The notes beneath the pieces are model-generated. The model did no database searches. It saw only the letters and a program-made list of their open reading frames with translations, and had not been told where the DNA came from. Positions 1 through 8,198 of a stretch of 64,000 bases of DNA are shown in pieces; the stretch's first letter is position 1; each line of letters begins with the position of its first letter. Position numbers and translations under genes: made by a program. The stretch lies in the NCBI RefSeq assembly GCF_041504345.1, contig NZ_CP167894.1, forward strand, positions 744,001 to 808,000. Direction: 5' to 3'. This stretch comes from Vibrio sp. BS-M-Sm-2. Lineage in GTDB: Bacteria > Pseudomonadota > Gammaproteobacteria > Enterobacterales > Vibrionaceae.

Positions 1-164
1 CCCACTGCCGCGGCCAATTCAACCTGCCCGAGCATACTGATGAACAGCATGTCGAGTAAATCTACTACAAATAACGCCATCAAACCGACAGAGCCAGCCC
101 CCGACATCACCAATATATGGCGCATCGTTGAACCTTCAACAAACTTTGCCGTTTGATTTGACAT
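1..164 (-). CDS. MATE family efflux transporter, N-terminal fragment
   Basis: The minus strand opens with ATG at 164 and reads without a stop to the window edge, giving about 54 residues. The peptide begins MSNQTAKFVEGSTMRHILVM and continues with a hydrophobic stretch containing GSVGLMALFVVDLLDMLFIS, then LGQVELAA. A short polar N-terminus followed by a first helix with a V-D-x-x-D-x-x-F-I-S pattern and an LG..ELAA turn is typical of MATE (multidrug and toxin extrusion) cation antiporters of the inner membrane. Only the first helix and loop are visible, so the substrate cannot be judged. The family call rests on recognition of this N-terminal pattern. Confidence 0.75.
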   Translation of the reverse strand, partial: MSNQTAKFVEGSTMRHILVMSGAGSVGLMALFVVDLLDMLFISMLGQVELAAAV

Positions 165-270
165 GAAACCTCCAAAAGTTGGCATACCGCAAACTAAAGC
201 TTAATAAACTAGTCAACCACAAGTTGGGGATCCACAAAGAAAGGATCTATCTAGAAAAGCTCTATACAGA

Positions 271-294
271 AAAAAGGCGCTAGTGCGCCTTTTG
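271..294 (-). terminator. Rho-independent terminator of the CBS-domain gene
   Basis: AAAGGCGC and GCGCCTTT arms flank a TAGT loop at about 273-292. On the minus strand the stem is followed by a T run. It lies about 45 nt beyond the stop of the CBS-domain gene and upstream of the MATE gene, so it separates the two transcripts. Confidence 0.8.
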
Positions 295-337
295 TCAATT
301 ATGGGTATTGATAAAAATAATCGTTCTTAACACCTTA

Positions 338-754
338 CTATACAGGATGTTTGAAACATTCATCTAAGTTCTTGCCGATTGCTCTCAAAACATCGGTTCG
401 GGTGATCATACCGACCAGCTTCCCGTTATCAATTACTGGGTATGCCTTAGGTTTCCCAACTTGCATCATGTCCGCCAGCTCAATAATAGATAATTCAGGT
501 GAGACAGACAGTACTTCTTGATACATGCAGTCACCCACAATGTGTGTGTCTTGGCAGAAATAGCTCACCTTCACCAACTTCTCGAGTAAATCTTGCTCAG
601 AAAGGAAACCAATCACTTGCTCATTATCGTCAATTACGGGTCCACCCATATGGTGGCTACGCATCACTTTGTCTAACGCTAGACTTAACGGCATATCAGG
701 AGTAAATGTCACAACCTGTTGCGTCATATAATCTTTCACTTTAATAGAATGCAT
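338..754 (-). CDS. CBS-domain pair protein
   Basis: This 138-residue soluble protein is almost entirely two CBS domains (about residues 8-60 and 74-130). The pattern is V.DYM....VTFTPDMPL..A, then GGPVID....VIGFLSEQDLL, repeated as VLSVSPELSI.ELADMM, AYPVIDNGKLVGMITRTDVLRAI. CBS pairs bind adenine nucleotides and usually sense energy state. Here no catalytic or membrane domain is attached, so the partner is unknown. A good Shine-Dalgarno (AGGGAG, 6-7 nt before ATG) supports the start. The gene is monocistronic, with a terminator just downstream. Confidence 0.88.
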   Translation of the reverse strand: MHSIKVKDYMTQQVVTFTPDMPLSLALDKVMRSHHMGGPVIDDNEQVIGFLSEQDLLEKLVKVSYFCQDTHIVGDCMYQEVLSVSPELSIIELADMMQVGKPKAYPVIDNGKLVGMITRTDVLRAIGKNLDECFKHPV

Positions 755-1056
755 TGCGTTCTCCCTAAATACTTTGCGTTATATATTTTTCTATCTTGTT
801 AAGTTAATTGTTGTCTAAAATCTTGATTTTACTAAATGGATTTCAACAATTTTATTGATAGGCAAAACCTAACAAGACAACAAAGCGAGACAAACAAAGG
901 CTTGAGCACGTTTTAGACCACCAGAAAAAAGGGGGAAAGAGCCCTTACAAAGCCTTACTTTTCCTTGCTTAACCTTACTTAGTCGAACTAGCCTGAGTAG
1001 ATAAACCCTGTAATCTTCACCGCACTAATAATTAGAAATCCGGATTTAGGAAGTTT
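755..1056. other. Intergenic region between divergent genes
   Basis: AT-rich spacer between the minus-strand CBS gene and the plus-strand small ORF at 1057. It must hold both promoters. I see no strong hairpin, repeat or recognisable operator. Confidence 0.4.
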
Positions 1057-1290
1057 ATGCAACACGACAACAACATGTACGCGTATGTTTATGCAGGTAA
1101 CGACGGCACAGAAAACACACTCATCGCCACTATCGATAATCAAGAAAAACCGCTTATTTCAAGCTGCGTTGATGAGATAAAACGCATGTCGTGCTTAGCC
1201 ATTGACTTAGCAGCAAAACACGACCTAAGAGTGAAGCTGGTGAAATACCAAAGAGAACAAGAGATTGACTTCGGCTTGTTCGTTAAATAG
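1057..1290 (+). CDS. Small conserved-type protein of unknown function
   Basis: A 77-residue soluble protein starting MQHDNNMYAYVYAGNDGTE and ending KYQREQEIDFGLFVK. The start has a good Shine-Dalgarno (AGGA, 5 nt before ATG). There is no signal peptide or membrane segment. The composition is ordinary, with mixed charge and one Cys pair near the middle (SSCVDEIKRMSCLA). I do not recognise a family. The ribosome binding site and reasonable codon use favour a real gene. Confidence 0.65.
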   Translation: MQHDNNMYAYVYAGNDGTENTLIATIDNQEKPLISSCVDEIKRMSCLAIDLAAKHDLRVKLVKYQREQEIDFGLFVK

Positions 1291-1474
1291 CAGACTCATC
1301 ACACATGTCTTGACAGTCAAGCTCAACAAGCATTGTCAGCGACACATGAATACCGTATTTTGTGGCAAGTTCTTGAGTAGGTAATCACATTGACGATGAT
1401 TACCTGCTTTAACCGATAAGCGCTCGAATTGGACATATCCGTCGCACCGCTTTTCATTGTCCAAACGGTTCACT

Positions 1475-1771
1475 ATGACTTTGCTTCGTTCTCCTCAAAC
1501 TCTTCTATCTCACTTTATACCTAAGCTAAAAAGCTACTTTAGCGAATTGTTAGATTTCCAATCACGCATTTGGGTGGTTCATATCTTTGAAGACTCCTTC
1601 ACCGATCAGTCCTTTGTGATAAATGAAGATGGCTTTAAAGAGCCGTTAGAGTGGATGAAGAAACGAGCCTATCAAGCAGCAATGCTTGAACAAGTTGAGA
1701 AAATGAAAATTTCACAAGTCATTGAGATTCAATTTGAAGGCAAGATGCATCGATTGATGCGAGTAAAGTAA
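1475..1771 (+). CDS. Small protein of unknown function
   Basis: Reading from ATG 1475 gives 98 residues; an in-frame TTG at 1457 would add six. Neither start has a convincing Shine-Dalgarno. The protein has an aromatic core (FSELLDFQSRIWVVHIFEDSF) and a basic C-terminus (IQFEGKMHRLMRVK). There are no signal peptide or transmembrane segments. I do not recognise a family. The amino-acid composition is protein-like and the frame is not explained by any overlapping gene, so it is listed as a probable small gene. Confidence 0.55.
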   Translation: MTLLRSPQTLLSHFIPKLKSYFSELLDFQSRIWVVHIFEDSFTDQSFVINEDGFKEPLEWMKKRAYQAAMLEQVEKMKISQVIEIQFEGKMHRLMRVK

Positions 1772-1824
1772 CTCTTATTGCTTGATCATTCACGAAAGCC
1801 CTTTGCTAGAAATCAAGCACAAAA

Positions 1825-1846
1825 AAGGCCAGCACACTCTGACCTT
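1825..1846 (-). terminator. Terminator of the TrpD2-like gene
   Basis: On the minus strand AAGGTCAG, a six-base loop and CTGGCCTT form a stem with one G-T pair, followed by a T run. It begins 25 nt past the stop codon at 1871. Confidence 0.7.
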
Positions 1847-1870
1847 CTCTCATTGGTTAAAAACCATCAT

Positions 1871-2827
1871 CTAACTCGCACAATACTCATGCCACAGGCG
1901 CACCGCTTTCTGGTATGCCTCAGTTTTATCGTGCGTTTCTGCAAAGAGAATAGCTGTCATGCTGTCAACAATGGTATTCGCCATTAACGCCATCTCTTCA
2001 GCCGGTGTACCAAGTACACATTGACTAGGAATTGGCAGCTCTAGGTTCATCATCTCTTCCCAGTAGAACGATTCAACTTTGTCAGGAGAGCTCATCCAAA
2101 CCGTTTGGCTAACTTTAGGGTTATATTCCGACTCACCATTCATCCCTTTGAATGAAATCACCGAGTGGGATTTATTGCCAATGACATGCTCAACTTCCGC
2201 ATGAAGCTGTGGGAAGCCAGGATGGAAACTGCCACGCAGACCTAAACGGCCACCACCTGGGTTCAATGCTCGAACCACAGTGTTGATTGGTGTGCGCAAA
2301 CCGTAACGGTGTTTCCAGCCGATCATGGTCTGAGCTTCTGGTGCAAAGTTGGCAAGCGGTAAATAGGCGATACCATCAGATTCAAGGATCTGCTTCGCGT
2401 CTTCTGGATCTTTCGCACTACGCACACCGACACACTCAAGGTGAGTCTCTACGTGCGTGCGGCCACTTGGTTTATCCATATAGCCATGCATCAATACCTT
2501 ATAACCGTCGGCAGCCAATATCTTCGCAGCAAGCAAATTCCACGGCTTACCACTGGCAGTATCATTACGTTTACCGGCGTAACACGGCCAGTCAATATCT
2601 GCGCCTAAGTCTGGCACTCGTGACTGAAAGGCTTTTACAAAGCCAGCAATCTCTTCATTGGTTTCATTCTGCACACGAATCAACATCAGTAGCATCGCCA
2701 TTTGGTCGTCACCGACCTCTCCGCTTAAATACTCATCCATGATGCGGTAGGCTTGTTCGAACGACAAAGGCTTACGCCCTCTTTCTCCTCGTCCAACTGT
2801 ACGAATACACTCTAAAATACTACTCAT
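1871..2827 (-). CDS. TrpD2/YbiB-like glycosyltransferase-fold protein
   Basis: A 318-residue homologue of anthranilate phosphoribosyltransferase of the YbiB/TrpD2 type. The sequence starts ILECIRTVGRGERGRKPLS and carries the helical N-terminal domain (FEQAYRIMDEYLSGEVGDDQMAMLLMLIR), the central G-rich region (CYAGKRNDTASGKPWNLLAAKILAADGYKVLMHG) and RTPINTVVRALNP. YbiB-family proteins are reported to bind nucleic acid rather than to make tryptophan, and no trp genes are nearby. I chose ATG 2827 over the upstream in-frame TTG at 2857 because it matches the short N-terminus expected for YbiB. Its exact biochemical role remains unknown. Confidence 0.82.
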   Translation of the reverse strand: MSSILECIRTVGRGERGRKPLSFEQAYRIMDEYLSGEVGDDQMAMLLMLIRVQNETNEEIAGFVKAFQSRVPDLGADIDWPCYAGKRNDTASGKPWNLLAAKILAADGYKVLMHGYMDKPSGRTHVETHLECVGVRSAKDPEDAKQILESDGIAYLPLANFAPEAQTMIGWKHRYGLRTPINTVVRALNPGGGRLGLRGSFHPGFPQLHAEVEHVIGNKSHSVISFKGMNGESEYNPKVSQTVWMSSPDKVESFYWEEMMNLELPIPSQCVLGTPAEEMALMANTIVDSMTAILFAETHDKTEAYQKAVRLWHEYCAS

Positions 2828-3144
2828 TGATTGTTTATTCTCTTCCGTTGATATCAATAAAATTCGAATACGTTTTCGATTCTATGATACCCGCAGTCCA
2901 TTGCAAAGCGATTCAACAGCTGCTCCCTAATTATCAATACACAGATTGAGGTAAAATTAACGTATGCAGCGCACCTTGATAGGTCAAACAAAAATAGAAC
3001 CCTGGCAAGTTTCATCGGGTTTGATTAGAGATGCTGAAACAAGTCGTGTATTATCGGAACGTTTGCACTTTACCTATTTTACGGTTAGCGGTTGCACAAT
3101 TTTATTCGCACCAACACACGTTCATATACCAAGACTAAGAATTG
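2828..3144. other. Intergenic region upstream of a divergent pair
   Basis: Spacer between the TrpD2-like gene (minus) and the secreted Cys-rich protein (plus). An open frame runs through 2964-3161, but its product has no recognisable features and I do not call it. No hairpins or repeats were noted. Confidence 0.35.
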
Positions 3145-3519
3145 ATGCCAAAGTTGATTAACAAAATTTGGGTACACGCTTTCATGCTCTTCGCTATGCT
3201 AATGGCCACCATTAGTGTGGACAGCATCGCGAGCAGCAATGCTCTGCAAGCCCCTCAAGCTCAATCAACTTCCACCAATAGCTTCTCTTTCTCTGCTTCT
3301 AACATCAGTTCTGTAGAAAGCGCCCCTACACCTTTTCCCAGCGCACAACCCAACGTTGAACACCATTGCTGTGGATCAGTCTGTCTACTGAAAATGCCAC
3401 CACTTATCGTTTCTGAATCTTTCGATACGCAGATTGAATCGCTGGCATTGATAGAAAAAGAGCCTTCACACAAAGCGATCATTGCACCACAAGCGCCATA
3501 TCGCCCTCCTATTTCTTAA
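3145..3519 (+). CDS. Secreted Cys/His-motif protein upstream of dsbA
   Basis: A 124-residue protein from ATG 3145 (a TTG lies one codon earlier). Residues 8-25 are hydrophobic (WVHAFMLFAMLMATISV) and read as a signal peptide or single anchor. A Ser/Ala/Pro-rich linker follows, then HHCCGSVCL around residues 72-80, and a C-terminus ending APYRPPIS. The CC..C cluster with flanking His resembles small periplasmic metal-related or thiol proteins, but I cannot name the family. It lies 90 bp upstream of dsbA on the same strand, so its cysteines could be a DsbA substrate; that is inference only. Confidence 0.6.
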   Translation: MPKLINKIWVHAFMLFAMLMATISVDSIASSNALQAPQAQSTSTNSFSFSASNISSVESAPTPFPSAQPNVEHHCCGSVCLLKMPPLIVSESFDTQIESLALIEKEPSHKAIIAPQAPYRPPIS

Positions 3520-3608
3520 TCGTTTGTCCCTATTTGGCAATATCTGCCGCCAAGATATAACAGCGCATTTGCTGTATCTAATGACATCCGAATTTAGGAA
3601 ATGAACAC

Positions 3609-4208
3609 ATGAAAAAACTATTTAGCCTCTTTGCCGCTCTTATCTTGAGCGCTTCAGTAAACGCCGCACAATTTGAAGAAGGCACGCACTACAAAATCCT
3701 TGATGTAGCGAAGGCCGACAAGCCTGTCGTAACCGAATTTTTCTCTTTCTATTGCCCACACTGTTACAAATTTGAAGGGGTGATTAAGTATCTAAAAGAA
3801 GACTTACCAAAGTCAGCAAGCTTCCAAAAAGTACATGTCGCTTTTATGGGTAACAACATGGCCGTGCCAATGGCAAAAGCTTACGCGACCATGATTGCTC
3901 TAGACGCTGAAGAAAGTATGGTTCCTGCGATGTTTGCTCAAATCCATGAGAAGCAACAAACACCAAAAAATGAAGTAGAGCTGCGTGAAGTTTTCATTGA
4001 TAACGGTATCGATGCGAAGAAGTTTGATGCGGCATACAACAGCTTTGCAGTGAACTCGATGCAAAAACGTTTCGATAAAGAGTTTGAACAAAGCACACTA
4101 ACAGGTGTTCCTGGAGTTCTGGTTAACAACAAATACATCGTGAAACCGGACCAAATTAAGAGCTACGAAGAGTACAACCAACTAGTGAATTACCTGCTAA
4201 CTCTTTAG
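3609..4208 (+). CDS. dsbA: Thiol:disulfide interchange protein DsbA
   Basis: A 199-residue periplasmic dithiol oxidase. A signal peptide of about 19-20 residues ends at VNAA. The thioredoxin-fold active site FYCPHC (Cys49, Cys52) follows, with an inserted helical domain and the cis-proline loop TGVPG (Pro168). The CPHC dipeptide is diagnostic of DsbA. It introduces disulfides into exported proteins and is normally reoxidised by DsbB, which is not in this window. The length matches the family. A hairpin terminator follows at 4238, so the transcript ends here. Confidence 0.95.
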   Translation: MKKLFSLFAALILSASVNAAQFEEGTHYKILDVAKADKPVVTEFFSFYCPHCYKFEGVIKYLKEDLPKSASFQKVHVAFMGNNMAVPMAKAYATMIALDAEESMVPAMFAQIHEKQQTPKNEVELREVFIDNGIDAKKFDAAYNSFAVNSMQKRFDKEFEQSTLTGVPGVLVNNKYIVKPDQIKSYEEYNQLVNYLLTL

Positions 4209-4237
4209 CAATAACTAGGGCCTATTTTAGATATCTC

Positions 4238-4264
4238 AAAGTCAGCGATTTCATCGCTGGCTTT
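4238..4264 (+). terminator. dsbA terminator
   Basis: AAAGTCAGCGAT and ATCGCTGGCTTT pair with one G-T wobble around a TTC loop, 30 nt after the dsbA stop. The tail is pyrimidine-rich but short on T. Confidence 0.65.
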
Positions 4265-4423
4265 CTTATATATGATGTTTCCTAGCCACTCACCAATCCC
4301 GTCAATACGCTTGGGAAGTATTGTTAACTGGCATCCTCCATAATTTTTCATATACTGCACTCAATTAAGCTATCCACTGTGCTGTAGCATTCCAAATAAT
4401 AGCACTCAAATATTGGGACCTTT

Positions 4424-4918
4424 ATGATCATTCTGACCACTAACTTTGGCGACATTGAAATTGAACTGAATCTTGAAAAAGCGCCAGTAACGTCGAAAAA
4501 CTTCCTTAAATACTGCCAAGATGGCTTCTACGAAGGCACGACATTTCATCGTGTTATTGAAGGTTTCATGATTCAAGGTGGTGGGCACACTATCGACATG
4601 ACAGAAAAACCAACTCGCGCACCCATCGTCAATGAAGCAAACCGTGGCTTAAAGAACGTGATCGGCTCTGTCGCTATGGCTCGTACCGACGCCCCACATT
4701 CTGCAACAGCGCAGTTCTTCATCAACCTTGATGACAACGACTTCCTAGATCATACCTCAACGACGAATGCTGGCTGGGGTTACGCGGTATTCGCTAAAGT
4801 TTCAGCAGGTATGGACGTAGTAAACAAAATCGCTGTAGCGCCAACAACCACTCGCTGGGGACACGAAGATGTGCCTTGCGAAGATATTGTGATCACCAAG
4901 GTTACGATTCGCGATTAA
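4424..4918 (+). CDS. ppiB: Peptidyl-prolyl cis-trans isomerase B (cyclophilin)
   Basis: A 164-residue cytoplasmic cyclophilin with no signal peptide, beginning [21 protein letters not shown]. The catalytic core is visible as [13 protein letters not shown] (the conserved Arg/Phe/Gln positions), [21 protein letters not shown] and the late [10 protein letters not shown] strand. Length and motifs match E. coli PpiB rather than exported PpiA. It accelerates proline isomerisation in folding proteins. It stands alone between dsbA and a MarR gene. Confidence 0.94.
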   Translation: MIILTTNFGDIEIELNLEKAPVTSKNFLKYCQDGFYEGTTFHRVIEGFMIQGGGHTIDMTEKPTRAPIVNEANRGLKNVIGSVAMARTDAPHSATAQFFINLDDNDFLDHTSTTNAGWGYAVFAKVSAGMDVVNKIAVAPTTTRWGHEDVPCEDIVITKVTIRD

Positions 4919-4991
4919 TTCAAAATTAGCAGTCAATTCGCTTTTTTATCAAATAACGAAGCAATGTTGGTGCTAATTGCATCGGTATTAG

Positions 4992-5023
4992 TTACGATGA
5001 CAATAGTTGTAATGTCATCGTAA
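4992..5023. promoter_or_regulatory. Perfect inverted repeat upstream of the MarR gene, probable autoregulatory operator
   Basis: TTACGATGACA and its exact complement TGTCATCGTAA (11-bp arms) are separated by 10 bp and end 17 bp before the MarR-family ATG. Arm length, symmetry and position fit an operator bound by the dimeric regulator encoded next to it. The binding protein is inferred from position. Confidence 0.65.
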
Positions 5024-5040
5024 GAATTAGGTACAAGCAG

Positions 5041-5469
5041 ATGTCAGTAGAATTTGATAGACAAAATAGCTTTGGATGGATGATCAATGTAATCGCCAAC
5101 AAAGCGAGTAAAGATTTCGACCTAGAGCTGAAGAAGCACGGCCTAACCATCGCATTGTGGCCAACATTGATGTGTCTATGGGAAGAGGAAGGTATTACTC
5201 AGCGTGATATCGCGGCAAAATCCAAGGTCGAAAATTCAACCACGACACGCACACTAGACAAGTTAGAGAAGCTAGAGTTGGTTGAGCGTAGAGCCGATCC
5301 AAATAGCCGTCGCTCTTTCCGAATCTACTTAACCGAAAAAGGCAAAGCTCTCGAAGAACAACTCATCTCTATCCCTGCTCGTTTAAACAAAGAGTTAATG
5401 AGCGAGTTGGACGAGCAAGAGCAACAACAAATACTCAAGCTACTTCAGAAAATGGTCGCGGCGATTTAA
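5041..5469 (+). CDS. MarR family transcriptional regulator
   Basis: A 142-residue winged-helix regulator. The order is an N-terminal dimerisation helix (GWMINVIANKASKDFDLELKKHGLT), WPTLMCLWEEEGITQRDIAAKSKVENSTTTRTLDKLEKLELVERR as helix-turn-helix, then the wing RRADPNSRRSFRIYLTEKG and a C-terminal helix. The DPNSRR...LT.KG wing is a MarR hallmark. Family members usually repress efflux or stress genes and respond to small phenolic or oxidised ligands. The gene lies behind a perfect inverted repeat at 4992-5023, which suggests autorepression. It converges on an EamA transporter with a shared terminator, so the target is not evident. Confidence 0.9.
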   Translation: MSVEFDRQNSFGWMINVIANKASKDFDLELKKHGLTIALWPTLMCLWEEEGITQRDIAAKSKVENSTTTRTLDKLEKLELVERRADPNSRRSFRIYLTEKGKALEEQLISIPARLNKELMSELDEQEQQQILKLLQKMVAAI

Positions 5470-5490
5470 GCGTACATTAGAGAACAAGCA

Positions 5491-5513
5491 ACACTCGGTC
5501 TCGCACCGAGTGT
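5491..5513. terminator. Bidirectional terminator between MarR and EamA genes
   Basis: ACACTCGGT-CTCGC-ACCGAGTGT forms a perfect 9-bp stem followed by TTTT on the plus strand. It lies between two convergent genes and abuts the stop of the EamA gene. Confidence 0.85.
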
Positions 5514-5514
5514 T

Positions 5515-6381
5515 TTATTGTCGTCTCGACCACTTAATATAGCAGAACAGTGAAGCAATAATCACAGCCCCACCTAGCAGCTTTTGCATCTCTACACTTT
5601 CACCTAACACACTCACACTCAGTAACAGCGTCCATACTGGCTCAAGAATCATGATCAATGCCGCTACTTCCATGTTGACAGAATGTTGGCCGACGGTTTG
5701 AAGCAAGTAACGAATAGAAGTCGCAATAACCGCAGACACGATGAACCAGAAAACTAAGGTTTTGGTTATCTCGAACTCCGGTTGAGCGGTCATAGAAGCA
5801 AAGGCTAAACCACTCACACCCACCACAAACAACTGCACACAGATTGATGCGATAGGTTTGATATTAGTAATCACGCGCTTGTTCATCACAAAATGAACGG
5901 ACAACAACATCGATGCTAGCAGAAAGTAAATCTGACTCTGCTCGACATGCCAACCGTTACCCAAAGTCAGCAACAGCATGCCGATAATCGCGATAGGGAA
6001 CGACATCCAAAACGCACGATTAGGCTTAACTCGAAACAAAATCCAAGACACAAACGGTGCAATGATCATCGCGAGGCTCATGATGAACGCCCCTTCCGAC
6101 AAGCTTTCTGTCACCGATACCGCAAACACCCATACCTGCAATGAGGCGGACAGCAACAAACCCACTCCGCAAAGAGAAAGTATCTGCTTAAACGAAAGCT
6201 TACGAATATGATGAATACAAAACGGAAGTAAAATCAGGCTTGCCACAACAAACCGCACACCAATGAACACTGGTCCGGGCATTTCTAATACCACCAGCTT
6301 AGATGCAATCCATCCAACCCCGGCTAACAGGGTGGCAAATAGGAGATAAAGTTCCCCACGCATCGCTTTCACGTTCATCAT
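5515..6381 (-). CDS. EamA/DMT family transporter
   Basis: A 288-residue inner-membrane protein with about ten hydrophobic helices. The first half holds LYLLFATLLAGVGWIASKLVV and FVVASLILLPF. The second EamA repeat contains LLASMLLSVHFVMNKRVI and ends MEVAALIMILEPVWTLLLSVSVLGESVEMQKLLGGAVIIASL. The late EPVW...LGE...Q..G..I motif is diagnostic of the drug/metabolite transporter superfamily. Members export metabolites such as amino acids, but the substrate cannot be read from sequence. The short basic C-terminus (KWSRRQ) faces the cytoplasm by the positive-inside rule. Confidence 0.88.
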   Translation of the reverse strand: MMNVKAMRGELYLLFATLLAGVGWIASKLVVLEMPGPVFIGVRFVVASLILLPFCIHHIRKLSFKQILSLCGVGLLLSASLQVWVFAVSVTESLSEGAFIMSLAMIIAPFVSWILFRVKPNRAFWMSFPIAIIGMLLLTLGNGWHVEQSQIYFLLASMLLSVHFVMNKRVITNIKPIASICVQLFVVGVSGLAFASMTAQPEFEITKTLVFWFIVSAVIATSIRYLLQTVGQHSVNMEVAALIMILEPVWTLLLSVSVLGESVEMQKLLGGAVIIASLFCYIKWSRRQ

Positions 6382-6401
6382 TTTATTCGGTCCAATAACG
6401 A

Positions 6402-6434
6402 AAAAAGCAACCTGGCTCTGCCAGGTTGCTTTTT
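6402..6434 (-). terminator. Terminator of the gloA-nemA operon
   Basis: AAAAAGCAACCTGGC-TCT-GCCAGGTTGCTTTTT is a perfect 15-bp stem. On the minus strand it follows the nemA stop (6492) by about 58 nt. Confidence 0.88.
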
Positions 6435-6491
6435 ATAAACATTCAACAGGATCAAGATACTATCTCAATACTCTGCTTCAGGCAGCTGTTT

Positions 6492-7589
6492 TTAGCCTGC
6501 GTATTCTGGGTAATCCGTTAAACCTTTTTCAGCACCACCGAACAATGTGTTTGGATCGTGCGCCGCAAGTGGGTAACCATTTTGAATACGAGCAGGTAAG
6601 TCTGGGTTAGCAACGAACGGACGACCAAAACCAACCATGTCAGTTACGCCTTCAGCAACCGCTTTTTCGCCACGCTCGCTATCGTATTTACCCGCATAAA
6701 TCAGGACACCTTGATAAGCATTACGTACTGCTGATTTAAAGGTTTTTGGTGTTTCAGGTGCATCGTCCCAATCGACTTCTGCAATGTGCAGGTAAACAAT
6801 TTTGTATAGATTAAGTAGTGCTGCCGCCGCTGTGTAAGTCTCTACTGGCGTAGCATCAACGGTGCCATTCAACGATGTAAACGGAGCAAGACGCACACCA
6901 ACGCGGTCAGCACCAATCGCTTCAACCATAGCCTCAACCACTTCACCTAGGAAACGTAAACGGTTTTCGATTGAACCACCGTATTCGTCAGTGCGATTGT
7001 TTGCTTCAGAATCGATGAATTGGTTGATTAAGTAACCATTCGCGGCGTGAAGTTCAATACCATCAAAGCCCGCTTCAACCGCATTCAAAGCCGCTTGGCG
7101 ATACTGTTCAACCACTTGTTTGATGTCTTGTTTCGTCATCTCACGAGGTTCAACCACATCTACAAAGCCCGGTTCATCAGTGCCGTTATCGATGAATACT
7201 TTTACGTTTTCTGCTTTAAGTGCAGAAGACGAGATTGGCTGTTCACCGCCGATGTTATCTGGGTGTGTTACACGGCCTACATGCCAAAGTTGAGCGAAGA
7301 TAACACCCTCTTTGTCATGTACTGCATCGGTGACTTTTTTCCAACCAGCAATCTGCTCATCAGAATAGATACCCGGAGTCCAAGCATAGCCTTGACCCAT
7401 AGGTGAAATTTGCGTGCCTTCAGCGATAATCAAACCTGCAGAAGCGCGTTGAGCGTAGTAAACCGCCATCATGTCGTTTGCTGAATTACCAGGTTGCGTT
7501 GCACGAGAACGCGTCATCGGTGGCATAACAATACGGTTTTTAAGCTCGATATTACCAAGTTGAATTGGTTGAAATAATGCGTTTGTCAT
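6492..7589 (-). CDS. nemA: N-ethylmaleimide reductase / Old Yellow Enzyme alkene reductase
   Basis: A 365-residue FMN-dependent ene-reductase. It opens LFQPIQLGNIELKNRIVMPPMTRSRA, typical of the OYE barrel. It then shows AQLWHVGRVTHP, the substrate-binding IELHAANGYLINQFI (H..N pair), a long NRTDEYGGSIENRLRFL motif, and the FMN-phosphate loop DMVGFGRPFVANPDLP. NemA reduces electrophiles such as N-ethylmaleimide, nitro-esters and quinones with NADPH. It is the second gene of an operon with gloA, 14 bp apart, a pairing that fits methylglyoxal and electrophile detoxification. Confidence 0.93.
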   Translation of the reverse strand: MTNALFQPIQLGNIELKNRIVMPPMTRSRATQPGNSANDMMAVYYAQRASAGLIIAEGTQISPMGQGYAWTPGIYSDEQIAGWKKVTDAVHDKEGVIFAQLWHVGRVTHPDNIGGEQPISSSALKAENVKVFIDNGTDEPGFVDVVEPREMTKQDIKQVVEQYRQAALNAVEAGFDGIELHAANGYLINQFIDSEANNRTDEYGGSIENRLRFLGEVVEAMVEAIGADRVGVRLAPFTSLNGTVDATPVETYTAAAALLNLYKIVYLHIAEVDWDDAPETPKTFKSAVRNAYQGVLIYAGKYDSERGEKAVAEGVTDMVGFGRPFVANPDLPARIQNGYPLAAHDPNTLFGGAEKGLTDYPEYAG

Positions 7590-7603
7590 TGTTATATCCT
7601 CGA

Positions 7604-7981
7604 TTAACCTAGTTGAATCAGTTCGATTTGGTAGCCGTCTGGGTCAGTAATGAAGGCAATGTGTGTTGAACCGCCTTTCACTGGACCCGCTTCGCGAGTG
7701 ACGTTGCCACCTAGCGATTTGATCTTGTCACATGCTGCGTAAATATCTTCTACACCCAATGCCAGATGACCAAACGCGCTGCCCATCTCGTACCCATTCG
7801 TATCCCAGTTGTACGTTAGCTCGATAGTCGTGCCGCCTTGCTCGTAACCAACAAAAACCAATGTGTAGCGGTAGTCTTTGTTTTCATGGCGTTCAAGTTC
7901 CTTCATTCCCAATACCTTGGTGTAGAACTCGATAGACTTGTCTAAATCAGTAACTCGGATCATTGTGTGTAGGAATTTCAT
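7604..7981 (-). CDS. gloA: Lactoylglutathione lyase (glyoxalase I)
   Basis: A 125-residue metalloenzyme of the VOC fold that isomerises the methylglyoxal-glutathione hemithioacetal. The four metal ligands expected from E. coli GloA are present as His5, Glu54 (TTIELTYN), His72 (AFGHLALGV) and Glu120 (GYQIELIQ). The length is a little shorter than E. coli GloA and fits the Ni-type short form. It is the first gene of the gloA-nemA transcript. The spacer upstream (7982-8198) must carry the promoter; no operator was recognised there. Confidence 0.95.
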   Translation of the reverse strand: MKFLHTMIRVTDLDKSIEFYTKVLGMKELERHENKDYRYTLVFVGYEQGGTTIELTYNWDTNGYEMGSAFGHLALGVEDIYAACDKIKSLGGNVTREAGPVKGGSTHIAFITDPDGYQIELIQLG

Positions 7982-8160
7982 ATTTCACCCTTATTAGCAC
8001 CACAAGCATGGAGCCGTTATTATTTTGAGTGGAGGTTATCCACTAATCTCTGAGTGAAATAATACGATTCAGCGAGGAATTAATGAAATTATCAAAAATT
8101 CTCAAAGTGATAATTTTTTGTTATGAACTTTATGACTAACACGAACTCAATGACACAAAA

Positions 8161-8182
8161 AAGGGAAGCCAATGCTTCCCTT
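8161..8182 (-). terminator. Terminator of the LysR gene at 8199
   Basis: AAGGGAAGC-CAAT-GCTTCCCTT pairs perfectly. On the minus strand it follows the LysR stop by 16 nt and runs into TTTTTGT. Confidence 0.85.
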
Positions 8183-8198
8183 CGAGTTAGATTCTCAA

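Noticed and set aside
1309..1321. Short palindrome CTTGACAGTCAAG downstream of the 77-residue gene
   Set aside because: Too short and too far from any promoter to support a function.
2964..3161. Open frame of 65 codons before the Cys-rich gene
   Set aside because: No family features and no ribosome site; it overlaps the start of a better gene.
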